Source of the DNA: Climacium dendroides
Taxonomy: Eukaryota > Streptophyta > Bryopsida > Hypnales > Climaciaceae
Assembly (NCBI GenBank): GCA_950106755.1
Contig: OX467090.1
Location: 4,154,001-4,218,000, forward strand
Direction: 5' to 3'
Length of the DNA: 64,000 nt
Positions 45,970-58,000 of the stretch are shown here, in pieces (the first letter of the stretch is position 1; every line of letters starts with the position of its first letter). Below the pieces are notes generated by a model. It searched no databases. It saw nothing but the letters and a program-made list of their open reading frames with translations, and was not told where the DNA came from. The position numbers and the translations under genes are program-made.

Positions 45970-48900
45970 AAAAAGATTTTCAATATAAAAATGGAAACCA
46001 CATTCAATTGTTTATTTGTGTGATTTTAGGTGTAGTTACCTTGTGGCCAAGTATTAAATTTTGACAAAGTTCCAAATCTTGGACTCCCTTATTACTATAT
46101 TGAAAGTCATTTGGCTAGGAACAATTGACTCCCTCCGCATGATATCCATTTTTCACCCTTAGGAAAAATAAAAGAACATGTTATTCATTATGGATGATAA
46201 AATCTTGGGTACACAACTCCCATATTATATAGCCCTTATTACGATAATTTATAATGCATTTTAGTCTAATCTCAAGAGATAGAATTTGTTTTAATGTAAA
46301 AAATTCTTGTAGCCTTTTTAACAAATATGAATATGAATTTTTTAATATATGTATCATAGGACAAGCTATTCAATTTTAGGGGATTTTAATAAAAATTTAA
46401 TTGTAATTGGAAGAAACTTCTTGTATGAATTTTTTTAAACTATGCATACATATTTCAATTCTTTATATATATTGGAAGTTTTTTCTCTAATATGTTTGCA
46501 ATCCAAGATTTTTACATTTAATTCTTTAATTTGTTCTCCACCTAATTTTTTGATCTTTTTAATTTGATACAATTTTTACAAAAGCCATCCTCTAAACTAT
46601 TTTAATGCCAATGATCCATGTGTATAATACAAGAATTGCGTACCCAGGGACTAGGGTTAAAATTTGAAAAACTTTGAATTTATATTTATATATGGAAGCA
46701 AAGATTCCAAATTATCTAGAAAGGATCAATCCTTAAAGGATGTTGTGGTTGTTTTTTGGCCAATGAATGACAATGAATCTTTCTATGGAAGATAGAAGCG
46801 CAACTATTCATCCTCTGAATTTTGTATATAAAAAGAAGGTATTGTACAATAGTTTGAATGCTTTGGGATTTTTTTAAACCAATGATTCACATAGTAGCAA
46901 AAGGGATGATTTTCATGATCACCACCTAGTCCTTCAAGGATAAAGAGTTACAAACGCAACCACTACAAAATAATATGCATATTTTTCATTTATCTTTGAC
47001 TAGAACAACAAATAGGTTATTTCTCTTTTCACTTTATATTAATTTTAATTTTATTACTTAGTAGAAGTTCCAATACAAATTCTAAAGGGGTCTGTTTTTG
47101 TTTTTTTTTACATTTTAGCTTTTTTTTTTTTAAAGGGTGATTACAAAAAAACATTTGTATTATTTGTTGTATTTTAATTATTGTACTGAAAAATTTAGAG
47201 AACAAAAATTTAATCAAGAAAAATATAGAATATTGGTAGAACACTAGAAATAATGATAATTCCAAATATTCAGCATTAAAAAACTATTCTATTAAATTAT
47301 GCACAAATCAGAAAAAATAAGATTTTCAAGATTATTATTTTTTAAATCTTTTTTGTTTTTAGAAATTAGAAAAAAAACTTTCCAAAAAATTAAATTGAAA
47401 ATGCTTGTTTTTCTTAACTAAAAGGGACTTCTAATCAACTAGCTACATCTTGATGAAATGTAATCATTCAATCCCTGTGTTGATACAAAGTCAATGCATT
47501 TTGAACACATATATCCAAAATTCTTGATGGAGATACACAATTTTTAGAAACCATTTGGTCAATTAATGTCATCCTTATAGATGAACTAAAAAACCAATTT
47601 CTAGTTTTAAATTTGCTTTTTAGACCCCAAATGGTTTGGAGACATCCAATTAGGAGTACTTTGAAAATAAAAATTTATTTTTGATAAATATGAAAAAAAA
47701 TTATCAAATGTATATAATAAACTTATGTATCTTGAGTAAGGAATTGGAATCTTGTAGAGGTATAATACAAATGTTATGGCCAAAAAACATGTTGCCCTAC
47801 AAAGTGAGACGAAAAATATTATAAGTTTTTTTTGCAACCATTTTAAAATGAACTATTAAATTAATATGAAGTTTATTCTTAATTCACTAATACACTAATT
47901 TTTTACTTTTGGTTGGAACTAATAAAATTGAGTTTTTGAAGTCCCTCTAGAGCATATTCATTGCAAATTTTGGCATCCCTTTAATTTAGAGGACTATTAA
48001 ATAGGGAATATTATCCAAGGATATATTAATTTTTGGCACTTTATGATTATCTAATTTTCTAAATTTTTCTATTTTTGATAAGCTATTGAATAATTACAAC
48101 TAAAAAATAGCCATATTTATCACACTCTGGTATGTTAGTTTGAAGAATTAATATTATTTGAATGTTTTAGACTTTTAGTATTAACTCCCCTCCTCAGAAT
48201 TTGGTGTTCATAAATTTTGCATACAAATTAGATCTAAGAGTAAACTCAAAATCAATCCATTCAACCTTTCTTACCTTCATTAACTTAGCAAGAATGATAT
48301 GGCAATTGAGGATGAAAGAACAAAAGGAACCAACAAAATAATACACTAGAATACAAGTAGCAACAATACAACCATGCAAATACAAATACTATTGTGCCTA
48401 AATATATAGTGCCAACAAATACTTTTATGCTTAAGTTTAAAGAGACAACAAACTCTTCCCTCCCCTTCTAAAATGGTCATTTTAAAAATGCTCAATGTTT
48501 ATTTTAAAATGAGCACAAAAAACACTTATAATGTTCTTTTAGCCATTTTTTTACAACACTATCAATTGTAAGAGGAAACAAACACTATATCTACATGTAG
48601 CAAGATAACGTTCAACCAAAAACAATTCAAGGTTTTAGACTTTACTGTGAGAATACAATGTCAATACAAGGAAACATTCAGCAAAATAAAAAGCATTTAA
48701 AATAAGTCATGTAAACCCTGGAAGTCAATAGCTTAAAGAATACAAGTATCTTAAACCACCAAACTTCAAGGTCTTTAATATTAGATGCTCCATCCAATGT
48801 GCAAATACTAATTTAATTGTACTACAAAACTCAACTTCCTAGTGAAAATATCCATGATGAATATATTCTTTTCCATATATTTCTAAAATTAATCAAATAA

Positions 48901-49704
48901 TTGTGATTACATTATATCTTTTAATAGTTTATTTGTTCATTATTTAAACACAAACAAGTCTTAGAAGCAAGAAACCTACAATTTTTACCTTACACAAATT
49001 ACTAATACCCTATTTGGGGGAGATCACTTCCCATAATTAAAAGTATACATTTAAGTTAAGAGGGTATTTGATGTGAGGCTATTTACTAGAGTTATTGTAT
49101 TTAAGATGATCAAATTTTTATATAATAAACTAAGAGGGGTATGTTTTCAATTGCTTATGTTTTTTTGTAAATTTATTGATGTGATTAAAGTAGGGTTACT
49201 TAACACTTCACATCTTTTTCCTTACCTCTACTACATACACATATAGGGGATACACCATAAAACTAAGAACAATCAATTCAATTCAAGTACCATTGACCAA
49301 GTGGTATTTTTTAATAACAAATTTACCATTGAGCACTTCAAAATTTCCACTCAAACTATCTACTAATCATTCCATTCAATATGAGTCTATTTAACATATG
49401 TAGCTTCAAAAATTAAACTCAAATAGACTATAAACTTTGTCTTCATATTGTATACCAGTAGTTTTAAGTTTGTTGAACCTACTAAAGTAAACCTCCCTAA
49501 CTGTGCAATGTGACAATTTTGGCCACTTATGGTCAGTGTCATATATTTACACTTAATTTTTTTGATGTATTCACTACTAGTACCATGATACAATTTCAAT
49601 CAACCTTTCATTATAGTTATTTTTATTGTATCCATTCTATCATCCATACCATTTGTTCAAATCTATACTCACTATGCTATGAAAAATTTGTCAAGGCTAA
49701 CTTA
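45970..49704. other. AT-rich interval without a recognised gene
   Basis: About 3.7 kb with long homopolymers. It contains one short TTAA-type MITE (46733-46943). Open frames near 47.0-47.8, 48.2 and 49.4-49.8 kb are AT-driven and without motifs. Confidence 0.45.
46733..46943. mobile_element. Short TTAA-type MITE, copy 3
   Basis: It begins TTAAAGGATGTTG and ends CCTTCAAGGATAAAG (right TTAA decayed). The core shares AACTATTCATCCTC, AACCAATGATTCACATAGTAGC and GATGATTTTCATG with 40455-40674. Confidence 0.45.
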
Positions 49705-50356
49705 TTAACCCCTAAATGCCTGAGGCACCAAAATCTGGTGTTTGCAAAACTTTGAAGTTAAATAAAACCTAACCAAGCTTCTATTTTTAGTAGTTTTTAT
49801 TTTTAGAAAGTTTTTATTGAAGTCTAATTTTAGCATAAAAAATCCAATCTTGAAAATAAATGATAGTGATTTTTCTATTTATGATTTTGTGCAAAGGTAC
49901 CCATTGCAATCTTGACTTCATGTAGTGTTGAGAGCTCTTGGAAATGAGCCTCAAATACACTAGATCTTGGAGAAAAAATCTCATTCAAAATTCATTTAAA
50001 AAATTTATAGAATAGATTTTAAGAAGCCATAAATTGATCGGGGATATACATATTAGGCCCTTTAACCTTGTATTTTTTTGGTCACCAACTTTTTAGATTT
50101 GACATGCAAAAAGAGAGTTGAATGATTTTCATAGTTTTAACACCCTCATGGTCAAACATTATGATCTTTCACTCCATAAGTGATATTGTAATATTATTGT
50201 GTTTTCTTTTCCTATGAGATCTCTAATATGTCTATTTTGAATTTTTGTGATTACAAATCCAAAAAAATTGATGCAACTTATCAAAATGTTGACATTTTGT
50301 TCAATTTTGAGCAAATTTCAAGAAGCTCAAAACAAGCCTTGGGCATTAGGGATTAA
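49705..50356. mobile_element. TTAA-flanked element, TGCC subfamily
   Basis: TTAA-CCCCTAAATGCC at the left and GGGCATTAGGGA-TTAA at the right. The right half, inverted, matches 20947-21240. No coding capacity. Confidence 0.7.
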
Positions 50357-51413
50357 TAAAAATTTCTATTACATGATGTTTTAACCTAGTTTAATTTATA
50401 TATATTGGAGTTTGTAGTATTTTATGGAACCTATAGTAGCCCTATATATTATATTAAAAAAATTTGCTTTGAATTAATTCACATAGCTTTTTAAAAAATT
50501 GATAGTGATTTTCCCATGCCTCTACACTTGTCTTTATGGAGTTGAATAATCCCTACAAGGAATATTCCCCCGATAATTCACTTGAGAACTAATTTTTTTC
50601 CTTCTAAAATGAGCATTTTATTCTACTTGGAGCCAAGAGTTTACATTACATTGTTCACAAGTAAAATTTGTTCCCTTCAGCTTGAGGAAAGATAGTTCGT
50701 ACTTAGGAAAGAATATCACAAAATGGTTAAACCTTTGTGGCTCCTCTAGAGATAATTCCCTTGCTTAAATTCAATGTTCTTGAACCTTCTAGAGTGTTTT
50801 GGAGATCACAAGCTTTGTTTTACAAATGTTTTTATAACCACATTTTAAATACAAAATTACACAAAATTTTGTTTACACCATGATATTCTAAACAATTATA
50901 TATAGATTAATAATTTTTTGAAACTAGAATCTTAAATTTTTTTTAATGTGTTTTGTATTTGATATGAATTTTCTTCACTCTTTCTTCAAACATTAAGAAT
51001 AATTACACATTTTGAAAAGAAAATCTGAAAATTTTAAGATATAGAGAAGATATGTGATTTTATCTTTGGAAAATAAAAGTAAAAACTTCATTCATTTACA
51101 AAATGGAATGCACAAGGCAAAGGAGTCTGAGACTTGCTATGGATAGACAATAATGTCCTTTCAATATTCATAACATTGTTAGCTAGCTAAGGTGCCTCCC
51201 CTCAATTGAAGGTAAAATTTTTCCCTTATATACTTGGGAGGAGGATTCAATTATAATCTTCAAACCTTCATTGGCTTGCACAGCTACTAAATCACTATGT
51301 TGTCAATGCTAGGTACAATTATTGGTTATCATAGGTACTTTCTTGCTAGGGAGCTCCTGATTTTTTGGAGAACAAAAGTGCTTCCTCGAGCAAACATGCC
51401 TCCTTAATTCCTA
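50357..51413. other. AT-rich interval without a recognised gene
   Basis: No ORF with coding character or terminal repeats were found. Confidence 0.45.
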
Positions 51414-52206
51414 AAGGACTGTTGTCCCTTTAGGGACAAATTGGATTTTGGACAAGTATCTATGGGCTGAATTTTTGTCATGATTTTATAATTTAAAAAT
51501 AATAGAATAATTGATTAGTTTCATGGGCATGTAATTTTATTTTTCAAATGGTACTTGGGAAAAAAAGTTATGTCCAAATAAGCTCAAAACAAGGGAGAGG
51601 TGGTAGCAAAAACAAATTTCAAATTTGAATTTGTTTTTGAATTTTTTTACTTATAGATTATATTTTTGTCTTCATGTAAAGCTTTGATTCATTCAATATC
51701 GATTTGTTATGAATAAATTATGGACAATCTTGTTTTGGGGGCAATTAGAGCATCTTTTCAAAAAAAACAACTAGTAGGATTCATTTTTGAATGCAATTTT
51801 TACAATTTTTCAAAAGAAAATTCCACATGGTTTAGCTTTCTTTCTAGAATGATCTCACCATTGGGATTAGTGCATTTTAATTCTATTTTAGAGATATTAA
51901 TATTTTTGATTTTCTTTTATCTTATACCTACTTCTATTTAACAATTTTTTAAGAATGAAATTAAGTTTTTTGAAATTCTTTTCTTTTCCTAGACTCTCAA
52001 GTCAATTCTCCACAATAAAGATTTAAAGCTCAAAACTCTATTGTGCAAAAAAAGAAAGTTAAGAAAGTTCAAAGTCAAACAATCTAGTCCCGCAATGTGC
52101 TAAAAACTTGTTTTTCTCACTTAAAGTGCAAATATCTTACAATCTATGTGGTCAAAATTTCTGAATTTTTTCCACACAATTTCATACTATTAGGTGTAAG
52201 ATCCTA
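51414..52206. mobile_element. TTAA element, left part
   Basis: It begins TTAA-TTCCTAAAGGACTG. The body is close to 4044-4948 but breaks off near 52206, where a short TTAA-type MITE sequence takes over, so its right end is missing. Confidence 0.5.
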
Positions 52207-53320
52207 AAAAATGCTATAGCCATTTTTTGGTTGATGAATATTAGAGAATCTTTGTGCTTAGGATAGGAGTACAACTATTCATCCTTTGGAATTTTGCATG
52301 AAAGGGGGAGGTCTTGTATAGTAGTTTGACTTCCAATGAGTGCTTTGGCATTTTTTTGACCCCTAAAGGACTGTTTGTCCCTTTGGGAAACAATTTGGGT
52401 CCGGGTAGGTTCCTATTGTCTCAATTTGTAGCAAATATTCTTGAGAATTTTTGAGGTTGTGGAGTTTGCTGAGAGCTTTGTGAATATATAATTTTTGTTT
52501 CAATCAGTGCCCGGGAGAAAATGATATGGCACAATAAGCCAAAAACAAAAGTCAACAGGCAACACAAAAAAATCAGGAAAAGTCAAAATATTTTTTCCTA
52601 AAATCTTATATTTTGTCTACATTTGAAGCTTTGACTCATTCCATTTGGACTAGTTATGAGAAAGTTTTGGACAATCTTAGTTTTTCGGGCATTCTAAGCA
52701 TCTTCTTGAAAAAATAACTTATAGGATATATTTGTGAATGCAAATTTTACAATTTTCCAAAAAGAATTTTTAGACAAGGTTAGGTTTGCTTTCTAAAACA
52801 ATCTCATTGTTGGGAATATTGTATGTCAACTCCATTTTAAAGCTATTATAATTTAGTTTTTCCTTCAATCTTTAACCTACTTCTACTTAATAATTTTTTA
52901 ATGAGTAAAAATTATATGTTTTTTTGTTGAATTTTTTTCCTTAGATTCTCAACTCAACCATTCAACATTAAAACCTAGAAAATCAAAATTAACAGTGCAA
53001 AAATTTTTAGTTAAAAAGATTCAAAGCCAAAAAATCTAGTCAAGCAAGTTGTAAAAAAACTTGGTTTCTTCAATTTGGATGCAAATATCTTGCAATCTAT
53101 GCAGCTAAATTTGATGAAATTTTTACCACATGTTCTCAAACAAGTTAAGTACAAGATCCTATAGTTGGATTTTGAAAAAACATATTTTTTTGGTTTTCTT
53201 AGGTGAATGCAACAAAAGTGGTAGTTCTAAGTGCTTTTTGAAAAAAAACCCACCCTTGGGGCTTTAGGGGTTAAGGCAACAATTCACACGATAACAAATG
53301 ATTTCCATCGGCTCGTCGTC
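52207..53320. mobile_element. Short TTAA-type MITE, copy 4, split by an insertion
   Basis: The left part (52207-52356: GCTATAGCCATTTTTTGG, AACTATTCATCC) and right part (53275 on: CAACAATTCACACGATAACA and GATGATTTCCATCGG-like sequence) together match 40455-40674. The interruption is the TTAA element 52357-53274. The far right end is not preserved. Confidence 0.5.
52357..53274. mobile_element. TTAA-flanked element inside a short MITE
   Basis: Left end TTGA-CCCCTAAAGGACTG (TTAA with one change), right end GGGGCTTTAGGGG-TTAA. The flanks rejoin into the uninterrupted MITE core known from the other copies. Confidence 0.65.
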
Positions 53321-53590
53321 GTAAAGTTCAGATTTGCGATTTAGGGTTTCAAAAGGAAACAAGGGAGCATTTCCTACGCACGGAGTCCACTTACTAGTCT
53401 CTCGCACATGTGGCTTCGGAGCCGTCCGGTGTCGCTTCGCAAGATGAAACTCGTCCACGGGAGCCGCTCCAAGCGGCTTTGCTCAAAGCTGCTGGAATAT
53501 CAGAACCGCTCTTTGCCGCATTGAAGCCAGGTAAGAAATGTGCAACTGTTCACGCACTGTTCATAAAAAAACTTCACCCTGTGTAACTTC
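53321..53590 (+). other. GC-richer, exon-like patch
   Basis: From about 53399 to 53530 an open stretch reads HVASEPSGVASQDETRP then EPLQAALLKAAGISEPLFAA, followed by a consensus donor CCAG-GTAAGAA at 53531. It could be an exon of the following Harbinger ORF1 gene or of a captured host gene. The opposite strand is also open. No family is recognised. Confidence 0.25.
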
Positions 53591-53595
53591 GTGAC

Positions 53596-53603
53596 TATAA
53601 AAG
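53596..53603 (+). promoter_or_regulatory. TATA box upstream of Harbinger ORF1
   Basis: TATAAAAG in a GC-richer setting, followed by a C/A-rich leader (CAAAACACACTCCAAGGACT). The ORF1 start codon is about 190 bp downstream. The TTTTTTTTAG just before it suggests a leader intron. Confidence 0.45.
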
Positions 53604-53790
53604 AGAGACCCCACAGCATACAAAACACACTCCAAGGACTTCTCCACTCCAGGGACTCTCACGCTCCAAGCTCACAACGTTTATGCATTTTAGGGACTCG
53701 TGCTCTTATAATAGAGTGAGGGTTAGGTAGCACTTGAGTGAAGTTTTAGTGTGAGTTTGAAATTTTTAATTTGTTTTTTTTAGGATTTGG

Positions 53791-54639
53791 ATGACCAATC
53801 CGGGCTTCTTGGCAAGCATGATGTTTGAGAGTGATGAGAGTGCGGACAGTTTGTCGGAGTCAGAGTTTGAGGGGGGTAGTTTTGAAGAGACCATAGATAC
53901 TCCAACAACGATTCTGTCAACCAATACTTCCATCCCAGCCTCGGCATTACCCACAAGTGTTCCAGTTCCGAAACATTGTGAGTGGGGCAATGACGAGACA
54001 CAATTTTTGCTGGACTTATTGCATGAGCGTATTGTAGAGTCAGGGTGGCAATCTATCCGAGCCAAAGATTGGGAAGCAATTATGCGATTACGTTTGGTTG
54101 AGTATTTTCCATTGGAGGCCAGTCGCCAAGGGTTGCATTTAAAAGACAAGTGGGCCAAAATGCGTCAACAATATTACCGTAAGAAAAAAATTTACAACGT
54201 TTCGGGGGACAACTCTGAACTTACACGGTAGACGTGGTATAATGTCATAAATATCATGTTGAGTGAGACTGCAAAGGCCAACGGTGTTCCAGGTGCTAAT
54301 GATCAAGGGACACATGTCATTAGCACCCAAGTTCCTCCAAAGGAAGTTGAGGTCCACGATGCAGCAGTTCGTGCCGGTAATTTATCGAGAGTTCGTGGAG
54401 TAGTTGTGAAGTGTCAGAAGTTCAATGGTAATATGGCTAGTGCATTGAATCGCTTTGCTAAGTCATCTGCTCGTATTGAGAAGACAAAGATGGAGACTAC
54501 AATTGAGCTTGTAAGAGACAACAAAAAGTTTGAATTAGATGTTCTCCAAGCAACACAAGCTTCTCAAGAGCGTGTAGTAGCTTTATTTGCAATTGTCATT
54601 CGTAGCCAGTGGACTGGAAATGACCACATAGCTAAGTGA
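53791..54639 (+). pseudogene. PIF/Harbinger ORF1: Myb/SANT-like DNA-binding protein, broken
   Basis: One frame of 283 codons with a single internal TAG at 54229-54231. The first part has an acidic Ser/Glu-rich N-terminus (residues about 12-35). A Myb/SANT-like trihelix domain follows (about 64-135), with Trp65 (EWGNDETQFLLDLLHE), Trp86, Trp94 and LKDKWAKMRQQYYRKKK. After the stop the same frame continues with TWYNVINIML and a helical C-terminal region. PIF/Harbinger and related Pong elements encode two proteins, and ORF1 of this type helps the transposase bind and enter the nucleus (established for the family). The convergent transposase remnant at 56580-57714 supports the assignment. The stop makes this copy probably non-functional, although a spliced or readthrough product cannot be excluded. 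Confidence 0.7.
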
Positions 54640-54799
54640 AAAAATTGTATGGATTTTTAAATATGCAATAAAAAATATATATTTTTGTTACAATTTTTTT
54701 ATACCTTTTTTATTTTGTATTGTATTATTACATTTGTCAATAAGAACTAATTATTTATTTTAAACATATATTTCTCAAATCCTATGAAATTCTTATTAG

Positions 54800-55497
54800 T
54801 CAACCCCTAAAGTCTCATTGTCCCTATGGAGGACAAATTGGATTTTGAACAAGCTCCTATGAAGTCAATTTTGTGAGAATTGTATTTTAAACTTTTCATA
54901 AGATAGAAAAACTTATGAGGTTTCTAGGAAAATAATTTTTATTTAAATTGGTGCTCAAGAGCCAAAATTATGCCACAATAAACTCAAAATTGAGGAGATG
55001 AGGCATTCAAAAAAATATGTAATAAATTAAAATTAAATTAGAAAAAAATTCCACATAGATTATATTTTTTGCTAAATGGGAAGCTTTAATTCAATCCATT
55101 TGGATTAGTAATGTGGAAATTATATAATTTCTTTTTTGTGGGCAATTGGAGTATCTTCTTGAAAAAACTTTATCTTTCACTTTGAATGCTAATATTTTAC
55201 AATTTGTGTGTTCAAACATCATGCAATTTTTAGAGTTGACATGCAAAAAGAGAATTGAAAGATTTTCGTAGTTTTAACACCCTTATGATCAAACATTATA
55301 ATTTTCCAATTTATAAGATATATTGTCATGTTTTTATTTTCTTTTGAAACCTCAAACATGTCTAGTTTGAATTTGTATGGCTAGAATATAAAAGAAATTG
55401 GTACAACGTATTGAAATGTTGATTGTTTGTTCAATTTAGAGCAAATTCCAAGTAGCTTAGAACAAGCCCTGGGCATTTAGAGGTTAATATAAAAGAA
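54800..55497. mobile_element. TTAA-type element between the Harbinger genes
   Basis: The left end TCAA-CCCCTAAAGTC (first TTAA changed) is of the GTCCC subfamily. The right end GGGCATTTAGAGG-TTAA is of the TGCC subfamily. It looks like a recombinant of two subfamilies. It lies between ORF1 and the transposase remnant, so it probably inserted into the Harbinger element. Confidence 0.55.
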
Positions 55498-56579
55498 AAG
55501 AAAACCACAATAATTTTTTTTAATTCTTTAATTGGATGCTACTAACCTCTCTAATATCTCTCCAATACGTTTAAAAATAATATATGTAAACTATATACAT
55601 TTCTTGAATAAATATTGAATAAATTAGTTTGCAAAATTGATTTAATAAAATTTCTAGTAGTTTTAAAAGAAAGTCATTTGGAATATCTCTTTACAAGTTT
55701 TATTATAGTCACAGATGTTATATATTTTTAATTGTAGGTATTTTTTTCAACAGTAGGTGCTTTATAGCAAGATTTAAGCCAAAAAAAGAGAAAAATTAAT
55801 TGGGTCATTAAAACGAATGCATCAAATGACTAGTGTGTTGGGCATAATTTTATTTCCTAAGCTACGTAGGCAAAGGTAATAAAGGTTATGTTCAAGGTTA
55901 AAGATTGAAGGTCGATTCTATGATATGGACTTAAAATTAAGTAATCGTGACCCCTTTCTATTCATATGTGTATTTCTAACATCATTGGTCACCCTGTTCA
56001 GTTAGGGTACATCATGAGACGTCGAGCAAGAGACTGATTGTTGTATGGTTGCTGGTCTGAGTTCAATTCCTATTGACCGCAACTTATTAAGCTGTGGGCG
56101 CTTTTCTGATATGAGCATGAATCTATAGTTCATATTTAACACACACATTTTTTTTAGGGGAGGGCAAAATTTAAGAATTTGTTTGAATATGAAGTCATAG
56201 ACATCCTATATGAAAATTCATCTACAAATTTTTATACTAATATTAGACAAAATTCGATATGAAAATATACAAAGAACAATTAGTTCACAATTTTTTTGTC
56301 TGAAAAATAGCAGTAGTCCATATTATTTTTTTAAGAAAAAAAATCCAAAGGCTCAAGTGGTTTGTTTGCATACATTATTAGACTCAATTTTTTTGCAAAA
56401 AATATATTTCACTAAAAAAATTTATATCTAAAATACAAAAAAAAATTCAAACCATTAGAAAAATAAATATATGTACTCCACAATAGAAAAAAACTAAATA
56501 ATCACATATTTAAAAATATATATAAATAAAAAACAAATAAAAAACTATCACAACTCTATAAATATATAGAATTTAATAT
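55498..56579. other. AT-rich interval inside the Harbinger element
   Basis: No gene. A slightly GC-richer piece near 55930-56100 has no motif that I recognise. The stretch probably belongs to the non-coding part of the Harbinger element. Confidence 0.35.
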
Positions 56580-57714
56580 CTATGTACTAGGATTGCTAGC
56601 TAGCCAAGCTCCATATAAAGCCCTCCTCATACTTTTCCTAGCAAGTTTTGCTCCATTACCATCATTTGGCAAATGCTGTGCTCCTTGTTGTCTACCAGCA
56701 AATGGATTAGTTACTTGTCCGAAAATCTCTGGTAATGAAAGTCTTTCACCATGCAATTCACAATAGTTATGCAGGACGCAACAAGCAATTGTTACAGTCG
56801 CGCACTTGTTGACATTGCCACCAAAGCTCTTCAAAATCCTCCACCGATTCTTTAAAGTACCCAAAGCATGCTCAATAACAACCCTGCCCGCATTGATAGA
56901 AGCATCAAATATCTTCTGGTCACGAAAAGCAGGATTTGTTGGCTTATAGTTCTTCAATAGGTAGGGCCGGCTTGAATAAACTGAATGTCCAATCAAGTAT
57001 GGTTTCACTTGAACACCTCTAACTACAATGGTAGGATGTAATAAAATTTGCCTCTAATGTAATTCATGGTTTAAAAAAGACCATCGAAATTGTCCTGCAT
57101 CATAAAGCATGGTTGTCATACTAGACAAGTTACTATTCATTTCTTGTCCTATAGGACGAGTTACTATTCATTAAATGTACTTGAAAGGTACATTTGATGA
57201 ATAGTAACTCGTCCTACAGGACAATAAATGAATAGTAACTTGTCTAATATAACAACCATGTCATAAATTCCACCAGGCTGCCCTGTATAAACATTCCAAA
57301 ATATTCTATTCATATCACAAACCCCTTGTAGTACAAGACTATGAAACTTCTTCCTGTTAAAGAAATCCGAAGCCATGGGTGTAAGGTCACTATTAAGGCG
57401 CCGAGCAAGAGGAATGTGGGTCCCATCTATGGCTCCACAAATGTTAGGCAACCCCGTTGAATTCTTAAATCTCTCCATGATGTCATGTATGTAGTCTATC
57501 TCCAGTTGGAGTGTGAATGTAAGTGGTAAAAAGACCTCCGTCCCGACTACTTAGGACTCCACAAACTATATTAATGTATTTACAGATTGTGGATGCTCCA
57601 CATCCATACAAGTCATTCATCTTCTCACATGTTATTTCGCCAAGGGCATCCTGCTAAGAAAATGAAAAAACCCACTAAAAGAAGCAAATTAGTTTCATCG
57701 TCATTCAACGCCAT
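56580..57714 (-). pseudogene. PIF/Harbinger DDE transposase remnant
   Basis: From ATG at 57714 (MALNDDETNLLLL) the minus strand shows, in order: a helix-turn-helix-like stretch (ALGEITCEKMNDLYGCGAST), IHTPTGDRLHT, the hallmark CGAIDGTHIPL, VYTGQPGGIYD then GQFRWSFLNHELH, KPYLIGHSVY, and VVIEHALGTLKNRWRILKSF. Of the three catalytic acids of IS5/PIF transposases, the first Asp (codon 57425-57427) and the Glu (56871-56873) are present. The second, normally Asp in GDSAY, is His here (56985-56987). Further lesions are a probable intron or stop near 57655, a frameshift near 57490-57500, a hAT MITE at 57108-57260 splitting the YDAGQF motif, and an in-frame TAG at 57054-57056. It cannot make an active transposase. 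It is convergent with ORF1 at 53791. Confidence 0.88.
57108..57260. mobile_element. Palindromic hAT MITE, copy 5, in the transposase gene
   Basis: 153 bp with ends CATGGTTGTCATACTAG and complement. The 8-bp duplication is TCATAAAG at 57100-57107 and TCATAAAT at 57261-57268 (one mismatch). Removing the element restores the continuous GGIYD-AGQF reading of the Harbinger transposase. Confidence 0.9.
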
Positions 57715-58000
57715 AGCTACTAATGTACATGAACAAACTTGAAAACCCCTTGAAAACCAAGGGAACTTCCCAAGTATTTAAGCCAAACGGGAGAGACTCA
57801 AAAAGCCTTTAATGTGGTGTGAAAACAATTAAAACCACATGTGTTTAGAATTTTTAATGAGATATTTAGTTAGATTTTTAATAAGACTTTTAGACTTTTT
57901 AGATATTATATATGACGAGGATTAGAAAAAGAGATATTATGTATATTATTAGAAAATATCGTGATATTAATCTCATGCCATTAATAAATTTATAACACTT
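57715..58000. other. Probable end part of the Harbinger element
   Basis: AT-rich, no gene. The outer terminal repeat and 3-bp TWA target duplication expected for PIF/Harbinger were not identified here or upstream of 53590. Confidence 0.3.

Noticed and set aside
57164..57240. Protein end reading VVILDKLLFIYCPVGR in the transposase frame
   Set aside because: This is translated hAT MITE sequence, not transposase.
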